Made by a program: the position numbers and the translations under genes
Part shown: positions 17,038 to 26,112 of the stretch, in pieces
Layout of the letters: every line of letters begins with the position of its first letter
How positions within the stretch are numbered: position 1 is the stretch's first letter
Notes under the pieces: generated by a model
Databases searched by the model: none
Told to the model about the DNA's origin: nothing
Seen by the model: only the letters and a program-made list of their open reading frames with translations
Assembly: GCA_029983695.1 (NCBI GenBank)
Contig: JASBZB010000018.1
Coordinates: forward strand, 19,380 to 83,379
Direction: 5' to 3'
DNA: 64,000 nt
Origin: Lutispora sp003527145
GTDB taxonomy: Bacteria > Bacillota > Clostridia > Lutisporales > Lutisporaceae

Positions 17038-18618
17038 ATGGTAAAAAAGATAGCAAGAAAAATTAAACTAAAAAAATTGATCAGTGAAAGCAAGAAAAAC
17101 TCTGATTATGAAACAGAAGTCTCAAAAAATGCTAATTCACTGCCAGAAAGTATTGAAGACAATTTTAAAATAATTCAAAGTACTTTTGAAGGCAGCTCGG
17201 ATTTAAATATCAGAAGATTCAGTATTGGAGCAAACAAGAAAAAAGCTTTTATAGTCAACATAGAAGGCTTATATGATAAAAGAATAATAAACGAAAATGT
17301 ACTTGCTCCATTAATGGAAGACCTTATAGAAAAAACATCTTCAGAAGAGATCGATATAGAGTATATAAAGAGTTATATACTTAATGCTTCAAGCCTGGCA
17401 ATAATATACACAATTGAGAAGGTCACAGATAATATTTTAGACGGAAGCACAATACTTTTTCTTGATGGTGAAAGCAGCGCCTTAAGCATCAATGCAAAAT
17501 CCCGTAAACATAGAAATATAGATACGCCCATGACCGAAAATAAAATAAGAGGTCCCCATGAAGGCTTTATTGAGGTGCTTAGCACCAATATAGCTCTTGT
17601 AAGAAATATAATAAAGAGTCCGGATCTAAAAGTAGAGACCTTCAAAATCGGAAGGCAGACAAGAACCAATATATGCTTATTATATATTAAAAGTTTAGCA
17701 GAGGATAAGGTTGTGGAAGAAGTAAAAAAAAGATTAGACTCCATTGATATTGATGCCATCCTTGAATCCGGATATATTGAAGAATTCATCGAAGATGCCC
17801 CTCTATCCCCATTTCCTACGGTAGGCAATACAGAAACTCCGGATAAATTTTCAGCTAAAATATTAGAGGGCAGAGTAGGTATATTAGTTGACGGCAGTCC
17901 GATGGCACTCACTGTCCCTTACCTTTTTATAGAAAGCTTTCAAGGGTCAGAGGATTATTATGCAGGAGCTATAGTGTCATCGCAATTAAGGCTTATAAGA
18001 TTTATGGCTTTTCATATAAATCTCTTTTTACCTGCCCTATATGTGGCGTTGCATGGGTTTCATCCAAATATAATTCCCCAAAAGCTGCTGCTTACCATAC
18101 AAGTAACCCGGGAAGGCCTGCCTCTGCCTGTAATAGTAGAAGCAGCAGGTATGATTATCATATGGGAGATATTAAGAGAGGCCGGAGTACGTATGCCAAG
18201 ACCTATAGGCGAGGCTTTAAGCATTGTTGGAGCCCTTATAATCGGGCAGGTAGCCGTAAATGCAGGCTTGGTCTCACCACTTATGATAATCGTAGTGTCA
18301 TTGACAGGAATAGTAAGCCTTCTCACTCCGCCCCTTATGGATGCAGCTACAGTGCTGAGAATACCGATATTAATATTTGCATCGGCTTTCGGCTTATATG
18401 GCGTTATCTGGTGTTATTTTTTTATGATCATACATTTGACCTCCATCCGTTCTTTCGGAATGCCTTATATGTCTCCTGCCATGCCCTTTAATCTATCGGG
18501 CATGAAGGACTATATCGTACGCTTATTTTGGTGGCTTATGAAGACTCGTCCCAGATATATAGGCAGAAAAGAATTGCAACGGGCTGAAGATATAAGGATG
18601 CCCAGCCCAAAAAAATAA
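17038..18618 (+). CDS. Spore germination protein, GerA family A subunit
   Basis: A subunit of a nutrient-germinant receptor in the spore inner membrane. A hydrophilic N-terminal region (about residues 1-270) ends with the family motif region PFPTVGNTETPDKFSAKILEGRVGI-like (split here for length). About five membrane segments follow, from residue 285 to 490, with a basic tail. ATG at 17038 is preferred over TTG at 17032 because GGGG lies 7 nt before it. It is first in an A-C-B operon (17 nt to the C gene). I found no convincing sigma-G promoter by eye. Germinant specificity cannot be read from sequence. Confidence 0.93.
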   Translation: MVKKIARKIKLKKLISESKKNSDYETEVSKNANSLPESIEDNFKIIQSTFEGSSDLNIRRFSIGANKKKAFIVNIEGLYDKRIINENVLAPLMEDLIEKTSSEEIDIEYIKSYILNASSLAIIYTIEKVTDNILDGSTILFLDGESSALSINAKSRKHRNIDTPMTENKIRGPHEGFIEVLSTNIALVRNIIKSPDLKVETFKIGRQTRTNICLLYIKSLAEDKVVEEVKKRLDSIDIDAILESGYIEEFIEDAPLSPFPTVGNTETPDKFSAKILEGRVGILVDGSPMALTVPYLFIESFQGSEDYYAGAIVSSQLRLIRFMAFHINLFLPALYVALHGFHPNIIPQKLLLTIQVTREGLPLPVIVEAAGMIIIWEILREAGVRMPRPIGEALSIVGALIIGQVAVNAGLVSPLMIIVVSLTGIVSLLTPPLMDAATVLRIPILIFASAFGLYGVIWCYFFMIIHLTSIRSFGMPYMSPAMPFNLSGMKDYIVRLFWWLMKTRPRYIGRKELQRAEDIRMPSPKK

Positions 18619-18635
18619 ACTGAGGATGATATTTC

Positions 18636-19793
18636 ATGAAAATAAAGCTTACATTTATTCTTATTTTAACATCTGTATTCCTATCAGGATGCTGGGATCT
18701 TGTTGAAATAAAGGATAGGGCTATAATAACAGCCTTTGGGATCGATAAGTCTGATATGGATGGAAAAATTACATTCACTCTGCAAACTATAATACCTTCT
18801 CGAATAAGCACACCCATGAAAACCAGTCCTGAGATGAAGCCTTCCGTCAGAGTGGTATCAAAGACCACAGATTCTTTTGCCGATGCGATAAGGGAATATG
18901 CCAAGCAGGCTGAAAGAAGAACCTATCTGATGCAAAACAGGATTATTATTATAGGAGAGGATATGGCAAAGGAAGGTCTTACCCCCGCAATGGATTTCTT
19001 TATGCGTCATCCCGATAGTTTTCAGGGAGCATGGGTTTTAATATGCAAGGGAAAGGCCTCAGAAATAATAAAATGGAACAGTGAAGTAGAAAGAATCCCG
19101 GCAGATTTTATTGAAGAACTGGTAAAAACCCGAAACTTCATATGTTCCTCTTCAGTAGAAAATATACATACATTTGTGAATAAGCTTTCCACAAAACCAA
19201 CCTCACCTGCAACGGCAATGATCGAATTAGTAGATTCAGGCAATAATGAAACCGAGGCTAGGCTTTCCGGCATTGCAGTTTTTAAAAAAGATAAAATGGC
19301 AGGGATGCTAGACAACCTTGAAACCAAAGGATACACCTGGATCAATAACGAACGGGGCCGCAGATTGTTTGAGATCGGAGATATAGGGAAGGCAAATGTT
19401 AAAATGACCCATGAGATTGAAGGCTCAAGAACAAAAATTATACCTGAACTTATAAATGGGAAGCCTGCTATATTGATTAAAGTAAATGCAACGACTAAGA
19501 TATATGTTCAAGACGGCAGTTTAGATTTAGACTCTCAGGATACCCTTAAGAAGCTGGAGAAAATGTTAGAGGAAGAAATTAAAAGCCAGATAGAAGCCTG
19601 CCTTAATAAGGCATTAAAAGAGTATAAAACCGACATATTCGGGTTTGGCGAAAAAATACACAGGAAATATCCTAAGGAATGGAAAAAGTTTAAGGTAAAA
19701 TGGGAGGATGCTCTTGCTGATCTGAAGGTAATAACAGATGTAAATGTAAAGACAAAAAGTACCGGTATGATTATAGATACTATAAAGCCCTGA
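18636..19793 (+). CDS. Spore germination lipoprotein, Ger(x)C family
   Basis: The lipoprotein C subunit of the germinant receptor. The signal peptide ends in a lipobox LSGC (Cys19), followed by the typical WD and the family motif VEIKDRAIITAFGID. The C-terminal region (about 250-375) is the GerAC-type domain. Length 385 aa is normal. It lies between the A and B subunit genes with short spacers (17 nt on each side). Confidence 0.93.
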   Translation: MKIKLTFILILTSVFLSGCWDLVEIKDRAIITAFGIDKSDMDGKITFTLQTIIPSRISTPMKTSPEMKPSVRVVSKTTDSFADAIREYAKQAERRTYLMQNRIIIIGEDMAKEGLTPAMDFFMRHPDSFQGAWVLICKGKASEIIKWNSEVERIPADFIEELVKTRNFICSSSVENIHTFVNKLSTKPTSPATAMIELVDSGNNETEARLSGIAVFKKDKMAGMLDNLETKGYTWINNERGRRLFEIGDIGKANVKMTHEIEGSRTKIIPELINGKPAILIKVNATTKIYVQDGSLDLDSQDTLKKLEKMLEEEIKSQIEACLNKALKEYKTDIFGFGEKIHRKYPKEWKKFKVKWEDALADLKVITDVNVKTKSTGMIIDTIKP

Positions 19794-19810
19794 TAGAGGA
19801 GTGGAGACAT

Positions 19811-20905
19811 TTGTTTCAGGATAAGGAAAAGATATCAGTCAACCAGGCATTTATGCTTGTTATAGCTGGAGGTATAGGAAATATCTTTTTAGTTTATGTT
19901 AATCCAGCTGTAAAAGATGCAGGAAGAGATGGATGGCTTTCTGTGCTGATAGCCTATACTATGTCAACATTATTAGGATTAGTGCTGGTTAATTTGGGAC
20001 TTCGCTTTCCCGATAAGACCTTCATACAATACCTGCCTGTTGTATTAGGAAAGTTTATCGGCAAGCTTATAGGCTTGGCATATGTCTTATGCTGGATGGT
20101 TATGAATCCCATAATAATAAGAGATTTCATGGATTTAATGAGATTTTTCCTTCCTACCACACCCCAGCTTCTTATAGGCAGCTTAATGTATATACTTGTC
20201 ATATATGTAGCCTATAAAGGCTTTGAGGTATATGCGCGGACTGCTGAATTATTTGTGGTAATTGTGCTTTTTTCCATATTGCTCTTGATGATTGGTATTT
20301 CGCCCAACGTTGATTACGGCAGTCTAAAGCCTTTTTTGGAAAATGGTTTTTCTCCGGTATCAAAAAGTCTCCTCGTGCAATTCCCATTTGCGGCTGAGAC
20401 TATTCTATTTATGGCATTATGGTATCCTTGTATGAGTCAGATGAAGAAGGGCAAAAAATGCGTATTGATAGGTGTACCTATAGCAGGATTGGTTTTGGTA
20501 TTATTATTTATAACAGTTATAGCATTTACAGGTCCAGCCATGGCAGCAGAATTAACCTCTCCTGTTTTTTATATGGTTCGCTATATTCATATCTCTGATT
20601 TCATATCAGGCTTTGAGGCCCTATTCATGCTTCTCTGGGTTTCATCAATCTACCTGGAGCTCCTGGTTTTCTTTTATCAGCCTTTAATCGGCTTAGCCCA
20701 ATGGCTTAACCTGAAAGACTATAAGCCTTTGATAATTCCTGGGGCTATAATAAACCTAATGCTATCTCTTATCCCGGCTAATGTGGTACAAGCAAGCTAT
20801 TTGGATACCCTGAAGAATCCATACATTATTCTACCAATGGCAGCATTGATTCCACTTGTGTGGATGGTAGCTGTAATTAGAAAACTTGATGAATCCAATA
20901 AATAA
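19811..20905 (+). CDS. Spore germination protein, GerB-type permease subunit
   Basis: An APC-superfamily-like integral membrane subunit of the germinant receptor with about 10 hydrophobic segments over 364 aa (SVNQAFMLVIAGGIGNIFL at the N-terminus). In characterised receptors the B subunit forms the germinant-binding pocket. The start is TTG at 19811, four nt after GGAGTGGAG. It completes a three-gene A-C-B operon and converges on the GGDEF/EAL gene. Confidence 0.92.
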   Translation: MFQDKEKISVNQAFMLVIAGGIGNIFLVYVNPAVKDAGRDGWLSVLIAYTMSTLLGLVLVNLGLRFPDKTFIQYLPVVLGKFIGKLIGLAYVLCWMVMNPIIIRDFMDLMRFFLPTTPQLLIGSLMYILVIYVAYKGFEVYARTAELFVVIVLFSILLLMIGISPNVDYGSLKPFLENGFSPVSKSLLVQFPFAAETILFMALWYPCMSQMKKGKKCVLIGVPIAGLVLVLLFITVIAFTGPAMAAELTSPVFYMVRYIHISDFISGFEALFMLLWVSSIYLELLVFFYQPLIGLAQWLNLKDYKPLIIPGAIINLMLSLIPANVVQASYLDTLKNPYIILPMAALIPLVWMVAVIRKLDESNK

Positions 20906-20915
20906 TATAAATTAA

Positions 20916-20948
20916 TTATTATTTGAAAAATTCTTTTTCAAATAATAA
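20916..20948. terminator. Perfect 15-bp palindrome at the convergent gene ends
   Basis: TTATTATTTGAAAAA and its exact complement flank a 3-nt centre. It starts 11 nt past the germination operon stop and contains the stop codon of the opposing GGDEF/EAL gene. The T-rich arms on both strands fit a bidirectional terminator, although the stem is very AT-rich. Confidence 0.55.
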
Positions 20949-23222
20949 TGGTTCGGTAGGCTTGCTTATCAAATATCCCTGAATCTGATCACAGCCCCTA
21001 TCTTTAAGGAAGTTTAACTGCTCTTCCGTTTCCACGCCTTCTGCAGTGGATTTCATATTCATAGTTTTTGCCATGCTTATTATTGTGTTGGCTATGGCCT
21101 TTGCAGTTTCATCTTCAGATAAATTTTTGACGAAAGAACGGTCAATCTTTAAGGTGTCTATGGGGAACTCCGTCAAATAAGCCATAGATGAATATCCTGT
21201 GCCGAAATCATCGATAGCGATGCCAACTCCCATATCTTTTAGGATTTTCATCTTCTGCAGCTTTTCAGACACACCGTCCATAGCAGCGGTTTCAGTGATC
21301 TCCAACTGCAGATAGCCGGGCTCTAAATCGGTTTCATCGAGAACTTCCCTCACCATATTGACAAAGTTAGGCTGGTCAAATTGAAAAGCCGACACATTGA
21401 CTGATACGGTTATAAGCTTCTTTCCTTTTGACTGCCATTCCTTATTTTGTCTGCAAGCTTCCTTTAAGACCCAATTCCCCAAATCAACGATGAATCCGCT
21501 TTTTTCCGCTATATCGATGAGATTAGGTATGGACATGCCGCCAAATTCCTTATGCCTCCACCTGAGCAACGCCTCAGCTCCTGTTGCTTCTCCGGTCCTG
21601 ACATCGATAATAGGCTGGTACAGCATATACAGCTCATTCTTTTCAATTGAATGATACAGCTCGTTTTCGATATACTGTTCTTCTCTCACTACGTCGTCAA
21701 TGCTTGAGCTATAAAGATTGTATTTATTTCCTCCGGCCTTTTTAGCCATGAGCTTGGCCAAAGTTGCCTGATGTATCACTTCCGAATACTCGCGCTCCTT
21801 ATCGGGAATCAGGCTTACGCCGATACTGACCTTTATGATAAATTCATATCCTTTGATCCTGATTATCCTGCAGCAATTCTTCCATAAGCTTTCGATGCGT
21901 TTTTCTATGGTTTCAGCATCCTTTTCCCATATAAGGAATATAAACTCGTCCCCAAAAAATCTCCCCAGGGACTCATCCTGATTTATAAATGCTTTCAGTC
22001 TCCGGGATATGGTGGAAAGGGCTTCATTTCCACCCTCATAACCAATGATGCCGTTTATCTTCTTAAAATCATCTATCGATACAATTCCAACAGCTATTGC
22101 TCCAAGCTTATCTCTCAATAGATCAACCTTGCAAGGCAACTCTGACAAAAAACCTATATAGTTATATAAGCCTGTCACTTCATCTTTGTATGTAAGGTCT
22201 TTTATTCTATTAAGCATCAAATTAAAGCTTTTTCCGGCATCTCCGATTTCATTGGGCAGTCCTTCATCTGCTTTCACATGCAAATCCCCATCGGCGGCTT
22301 GCTCGAAAACCTTTTTCAGTTTCATAATCGGTCTGGTAACCCTGCCGGAATATATATAGTAAAACAATAGGATCAATGCAAAGCATATAAAAAATAATGC
22401 CAGGATAGTATTCCTTACCTTAGCAACTTCCCTATAAACCTCATCCTTAGATATTGATATAATAAAAGTCCAATCCGGCGAGCCTTTTATTTTCTTAAAG
22501 AATGCCAGCCTCTTGGAGCCACCGGCATTATTGTACTCAACTGTGCCTGATTCTCTGCCCAAAACGGATTGAATGGCTTCCTTATCATCAGATATGTATT
22601 CTCGGGCATTATTGCTCGCTACTACCAAACCCTCGCTGTTCAATATTAAGCCGTATCCGGTATCACCTAAACTCATTTGCCCGATTATTGTATTTAAGAA
22701 ATTTACTTCAATAACAATATTGACAAGCCCTGTAATTTCCTCTCCACTTTTAACAGAATGAGAAATAATGATTATTGGTGTATCCGGTTCTGCAAAGGGA
22801 CTGATAAAGGGTTGAGAAATATGGTACTCCTTTTTTTCTATGAATATTTTTTCATATTGCTCCTGCTGTGATATTTGGACATCAACACCTCTGGTATTCC
22901 AGCCTTGACCATCCGGTTTGGCTATTGTCATATTCCTTACTTTGCTGTCTAATACAAACTCAGGAAGATACATTTTTATTTTTTCCAGATCCATTGATTT
23001 TATCAAAGAGGTTTTAGAGACCACCTCTACTTGATCTAGAAATCCGGCTAATTCCTTCTCAACTTCCCCGGCTCTGGAATTTGCTATTTCATTATATTGA
23101 GCCTTTATTATTTCAGGCAGCTCTTTTAGCTCCGCATTAGCCGATAATATTAGAATAGAAAAAAATACTATAGAACCGACCAACAAGTAAGTAAGCATCT
23201 GCCACCTTATAGACTTAAGCAT
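20919..23222 (-). CDS. Membrane dCache-GGDEF-EAL cyclic-di-GMP signalling protein
   Basis: Numbering is from the chosen start. A membrane segment (about 8-28), an extracytoplasmic dCache-like sensor (about 35-265; LGDTGYGLILNSEGLVVAS), a second membrane segment (about 272-292) and a HAMP-like region are followed by GGDEF (about 340-505) and EAL (about 525-765). The GGDEF signature reads FGDEF (423-427), so cyclase activity is doubtful. The EAL side is intact: EALLRW, SVNVSAFQF, LEITETA, DDFGTGYS, LKIDRSFV, AEGVET. Expected role: c-di-GMP breakdown tuned by an external ligand. ATG at 23222 follows AGGTG; a GTG at 23276 would add 18 residues. Confidence 0.9.
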   Translation of the reverse strand: MLKSIRWQMLTYLLVGSIVFFSILILSANAELKELPEIIKAQYNEIANSRAGEVEKELAGFLDQVEVVSKTSLIKSMDLEKIKMYLPEFVLDSKVRNMTIAKPDGQGWNTRGVDVQISQQEQYEKIFIEKKEYHISQPFISPFAEPDTPIIIISHSVKSGEEITGLVNIVIEVNFLNTIIGQMSLGDTGYGLILNSEGLVVASNNAREYISDDKEAIQSVLGRESGTVEYNNAGGSKRLAFFKKIKGSPDWTFIISISKDEVYREVAKVRNTILALFFICFALILLFYYIYSGRVTRPIMKLKKVFEQAADGDLHVKADEGLPNEIGDAGKSFNLMLNRIKDLTYKDEVTGLYNYIGFLSELPCKVDLLRDKLGAIAVGIVSIDDFKKINGIIGYEGGNEALSTISRRLKAFINQDESLGRFFGDEFIFLIWEKDAETIEKRIESLWKNCCRIIRIKGYEFIIKVSIGVSLIPDKEREYSEVIHQATLAKLMAKKAGGNKYNLYSSSIDDVVREEQYIENELYHSIEKNELYMLYQPIIDVRTGEATGAEALLRWRHKEFGGMSIPNLIDIAEKSGFIVDLGNWVLKEACRQNKEWQSKGKKLITVSVNVSAFQFDQPNFVNMVREVLDETDLEPGYLQLEITETAAMDGVSEKLQKMKILKDMGVGIAIDDFGTGYSSMAYLTEFPIDTLKIDRSFVKNLSEDETAKAIANTIISMAKTMNMKSTAEGVETEEQLNFLKDRGCDQIQGYLISKPTEPLLFEKEFFK

Positions 23223-23420
23223 TTTGTCACCTGCATATATAATATTCTCATTCAATTTAATAAATTTATTGATCACTTTTAGTCTTTTCTACATATTTAT
23301 CAAAATTCTAACATTATTATAGCAAATTCTTCTAGCTATTGATAGTATAATTATTACATCATATTATTGAATGATCTTGAATATCATATAGCGATGTTCG
23401 AAAACTGACTGCAATAAAGC

Positions 23421-23543
23421 TTATGATGCTGCACCTTTTATCCAATGGCTTCCGCTTTCAACAGTCTCACCATTATTTACTTTGCAATATCTTTCAATGG
23501 CCTTGCAAACTGTCTGGAGTAGCTCAAAAGCAAGCTTGTTGCT
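23421..23543 (-). other. Short open frame, possible gene remnant
   Basis: A 40-codon open stretch without a start codon or ribosome binding site runs just downstream of the 23558 gene. It contains ELLQTVCKAIERYC and ends in WIKGAAS. It reads like ordinary protein but I do not recognise it. The rest of the 335-bp gap (23223-23557) shows nothing else. Confidence 0.2.
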
Positions 23544-23557
23544 TTAGCTGCATATAG

Positions 23558-24064
23558 TCAATCTATGACATTTGGAATTATACCCGTTTCATATTGAAAT
23601 CTCTCTGCAATCCCTTTTATTTCCTGTTTGCCTATAGTGCCATGCAAAAGCTGTATGCTTTTGCTTTTATTGTCTTTTCTATAGACAATACAAATAGTAT
23701 CATGTGTTATTTCAACTCCCTCCAATCTGATTCCGTCAATATTGAATTTAATCACTTTTGATCCAAGCAATATGCCAAAGCAAGATATAATAAACTCTAA
23801 AGCATCAGTTGAATTTCCATCTATTTTTGCAACCTGAATATTCATGATTATATTCTCAATTATCAGTTTTGCAGCATTGAATCTTTCATATTCCAGTATT
23901 AGTAGACTCACAAGTATTATAGATGCAAAAAGTAATATAGCAAAAACAACTCTCATATCAATCATGAAAATAAAAAAACCTTTAATAAAAAGTATTAAAG
24001 TAAATAATAACACCATGATGACCGAAGTAATAAGAACTCTTAGCCTTTGCTGTATTACTTCCAA
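23558..24064 (-). CDS. Two-TM membrane protein of unknown function
   Basis: About 168 aa with two adjacent membrane helices (about residues 10-28 and 33-52) and a cytoplasmic tail of mixed charge; no family recognised. The open frame extends to 24133, but it would then run across the terminator of the preceding gene. TTG at 24064, about 5 nt after GGGGAGGGG, is a better start. It stands alone between a secreted-protein gene and the GGDEF/EAL gene. Confidence 0.6.
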   Translation of the reverse strand: MEVIQQRLRVLITSVIMVLLFTLILFIKGFFIFMIDMRVVFAILLFASIILVSLLILEYERFNAAKLIIENIIMNIQVAKIDGNSTDALEFIISCFGILLGSKVIKFNIDGIRLEGVEITHDTICIVYRKDNKSKSIQLLHGTIGKQEIKGIAERFQYETGIIPNVID

Positions 24065-24123
24065 AATTCCCCTCCCCTTTCTCGTATGCAATAGCTTGCA
24101 ATGACTGCGATGACTGAATGGAA

Positions 24124-24152
24124 AGCCCCCCACTTATTTAAAGTGAGGAGCT
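24124..24152 (-). terminator. Terminator of the copper-amine-oxidase-like-domain protein gene
   Basis: A 12-bp stem with some G-U pairs (24124-24135 with 24141-24152) and a 5-nt loop is followed leftwards by TTTCC. It begins about 20 nt after the stop codon. Confidence 0.6.
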
Positions 24153-24172
24153 TTGCGACCTATGTGATTATA

Positions 24173-25936
24173 TTATTCCTCGTATACAATAACAGCTTCC
24201 TTCGTGCTGTTGATCCAATCCACCTTGCAGTTTAGGTTTTCTGCTGCAAATCTAACAGGTACAAAGGTTCTGTTATTTTTGGAGGCAGGTGCGACATCCA
24301 TTTTCTTGTTTGCTCCGTTTACAGTTATGTCTGTTTTGCCCATCCACATAACAACGGTATTTCCTCTTGCCTTGAGGGTTATCTTCTGAGTGCTTCCATC
24401 CCATTCTACCGTTCCGCCCATAGCTTCAACAACAGCTCTTATTGGTACCATGGTCCTGCCCGCTATTACCAGAGGTGTTGTTCCTCTGCCCGGATCCACT
24501 TCTTGATTTATGCCGTCAACACTCATATTGGGGCTTTCCAGCTTAAGCATGATGAAATGCTTAAAGCTTCCGGGCTTATAAAGTTGATTACCAGTTTTTA
24601 TAACAAAAGCAGCAATAGCATTACCTAATTTTTCTTCTATCCCTTGAAATGGATTTGCTTCTGCAAGCACCGGCTTTACTGTATAGTAATAAGTTGTATT
24701 TGGCTCAACATTTACATCTGCATATGAGGTACTTGTTATATAAAAGTCAGTAACAGATATACCCAAGCTGCTTTGAGAAGTTGACCTGTAAAGTCTGTAG
24801 CCAAGACCACTTGACGGCTGCCACATGATACGAGAGCCGGATTCAAAGGCTTCAGCACTGTTACTTCCGGTTGGTGTCGGAGAGGTTGGTGTTGCCGCTT
24901 TATTTGTTGGTGCCAGTTTAACCTCAGTTATACGTTTGCCGCCTTCCCAATTTCCCCAGCTTCCTTCAGAGCCATAACGCCATTTTCCTGAAAAACCCTT
25001 TCCATCCGCAGACATAGTAAACTCAATTTCTCCTGAATCGTTTGGCGGTGCGTAGGAAGGAGACTCTGACCAAGTACCGGTAAGAACATTTCCTGAAATA
25101 GTACCGTTTATTCTACCTTTATCATGAGTATAAGCTCCTGTAACGATTGGGCCATTTTGAGTTAGTATCATTTTACCCCAGTTGGAATCCCATTCACCTT
25201 CCCATGAATATTTCCCCAAGTCTGAGCTTCCTGCAGTTGATGCTGTTACCGTTATAGTAGTAGGATTGCTAATTTGCTTCCATTCGTAAGTGTATCTTAC
25301 GCCTACTTTACCCGGAGGTCCTGCATAGGCACCAATATAAAGCGCCCATCTATCACCTGCGGAACCTTTATCTTTGAACTTCAAACTCATATTAGCACTA
25401 CATGAAGTTTGAGATCGGTCGTCTTGGCCATATCCTATACCAAACCACCTTGTTTCAGTACCATCTTCATAAATAACCTTAGCTTCAACTCCACTTGCAG
25501 TTCCATAACCTAAACCTATTAGGTCCGCTACATCCAAAGATAAAAACGGGCTTATAGCTACGCCGAAGTTTCCTGTCCTATTGCTAAAAACCTCTTGTTC
25601 AAAAGCGATTGATATGGTTTCATTAGCTTGGATAATGGTGGGGGGATTGCTCCAGGTATATTTTACATGAAGATTGCCGGGATTGCTTTCATCTTTTGAA
25701 GCGTAAGCTCCTAGCCCATAGGGTATTGTAGTTTGAAGCTCAGCAGTATTCCCCTCTAAGCTTGCAAAATAGCTCCATGGATCTCCCGGTTTAAAATCTT
25801 CAGGTATTGGAAATTGATAAGTATCTACTAATACCCAAGCATAACCGCTTTCATCTGCAGATACATTTATTGCAAATCCATTCACCGCGCTTAGAATGAT
25901 TGTTAATGCAATAAATAATGATAATAATCTTTTCAT
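24173..25936 (-). CDS. Secreted protein with C-terminal copper amine oxidase-like (stalk) domain
   Basis: 587 aa with a clear Sec signal peptide (MKRLLSLFIALTIILSAVNGFA, cleavage near residue 25; listed only as a description of the hydrophobic core). A unique beta-rich region (about 30-345) contains a lipocalin-like YSWEGEWDSNWGKMIL stretch. A short Thr/Pro linker and a fibronectin-III-like segment (about 365-440) follow. The C-terminal domain (about 475-585) has VIAGRTMVPIRAVVEAMGG and RTFVPVRFAAENLNC, as in the copper amine oxidase N-terminal-like domain common in clostridial surface proteins. No catalytic residues are recognised; a surface-binding or structural role is most likely. Confidence 0.75.
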   Translation of the reverse strand: MKRLLSLFIALTIILSAVNGFAINVSADESGYAWVLVDTYQFPIPEDFKPGDPWSYFASLEGNTAELQTTIPYGLGAYASKDESNPGNLHVKYTWSNPPTIIQANETISIAFEQEVFSNRTGNFGVAISPFLSLDVADLIGLGYGTASGVEAKVIYEDGTETRWFGIGYGQDDRSQTSCSANMSLKFKDKGSAGDRWALYIGAYAGPPGKVGVRYTYEWKQISNPTTITVTASTAGSSDLGKYSWEGEWDSNWGKMILTQNGPIVTGAYTHDKGRINGTISGNVLTGTWSESPSYAPPNDSGEIEFTMSADGKGFSGKWRYGSEGSWGNWEGGKRITEVKLAPTNKAATPTSPTPTGSNSAEAFESGSRIMWQPSSGLGYRLYRSTSQSSLGISVTDFYITSTSYADVNVEPNTTYYYTVKPVLAEANPFQGIEEKLGNAIAAFVIKTGNQLYKPGSFKHFIMLKLESPNMSVDGINQEVDPGRGTTPLVIAGRTMVPIRAVVEAMGGTVEWDGSTQKITLKARGNTVVMWMGKTDITVNGANKKMDVAPASKNNRTFVPVRFAAENLNCKVDWINSTKEAVIVYEE

Positions 25937-26066
25937 GCTTTATCTCCCTTCTTAATCTTATATATTGAATAATTGTGCCTAGATTTAAGCTAATAGCCAA
26001 GTATGCTGTCAGTCTTAAATATAGTTTATACATTTGCAAAAATCGTCACCCAAAATAGGTGATTTA

Positions 26067-26100
26067 AGAAAAAAACCCCTCACCCATTTCGGGTGAGGGG
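26067..26100 (-). terminator. Strong terminator of the LuxR-type regulator gene
   Basis: A perfect 10-bp GC-rich stem, CCCCTCACCC/GGGTGAGGGG, with a 5-nt loop is followed leftwards by a run of T. It begins 12 nt after the stop codon. Confidence 0.9.
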
Positions 26101-26112
26101 CTACTATATGCT

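Noticed and set aside
24065..24133. Longer N-terminus for the two-TM protein at 23558
   Set aside because: It would place the coding start inside the terminator hairpin of the preceding gene. The TTG at 24064 has a strong ribosome site.
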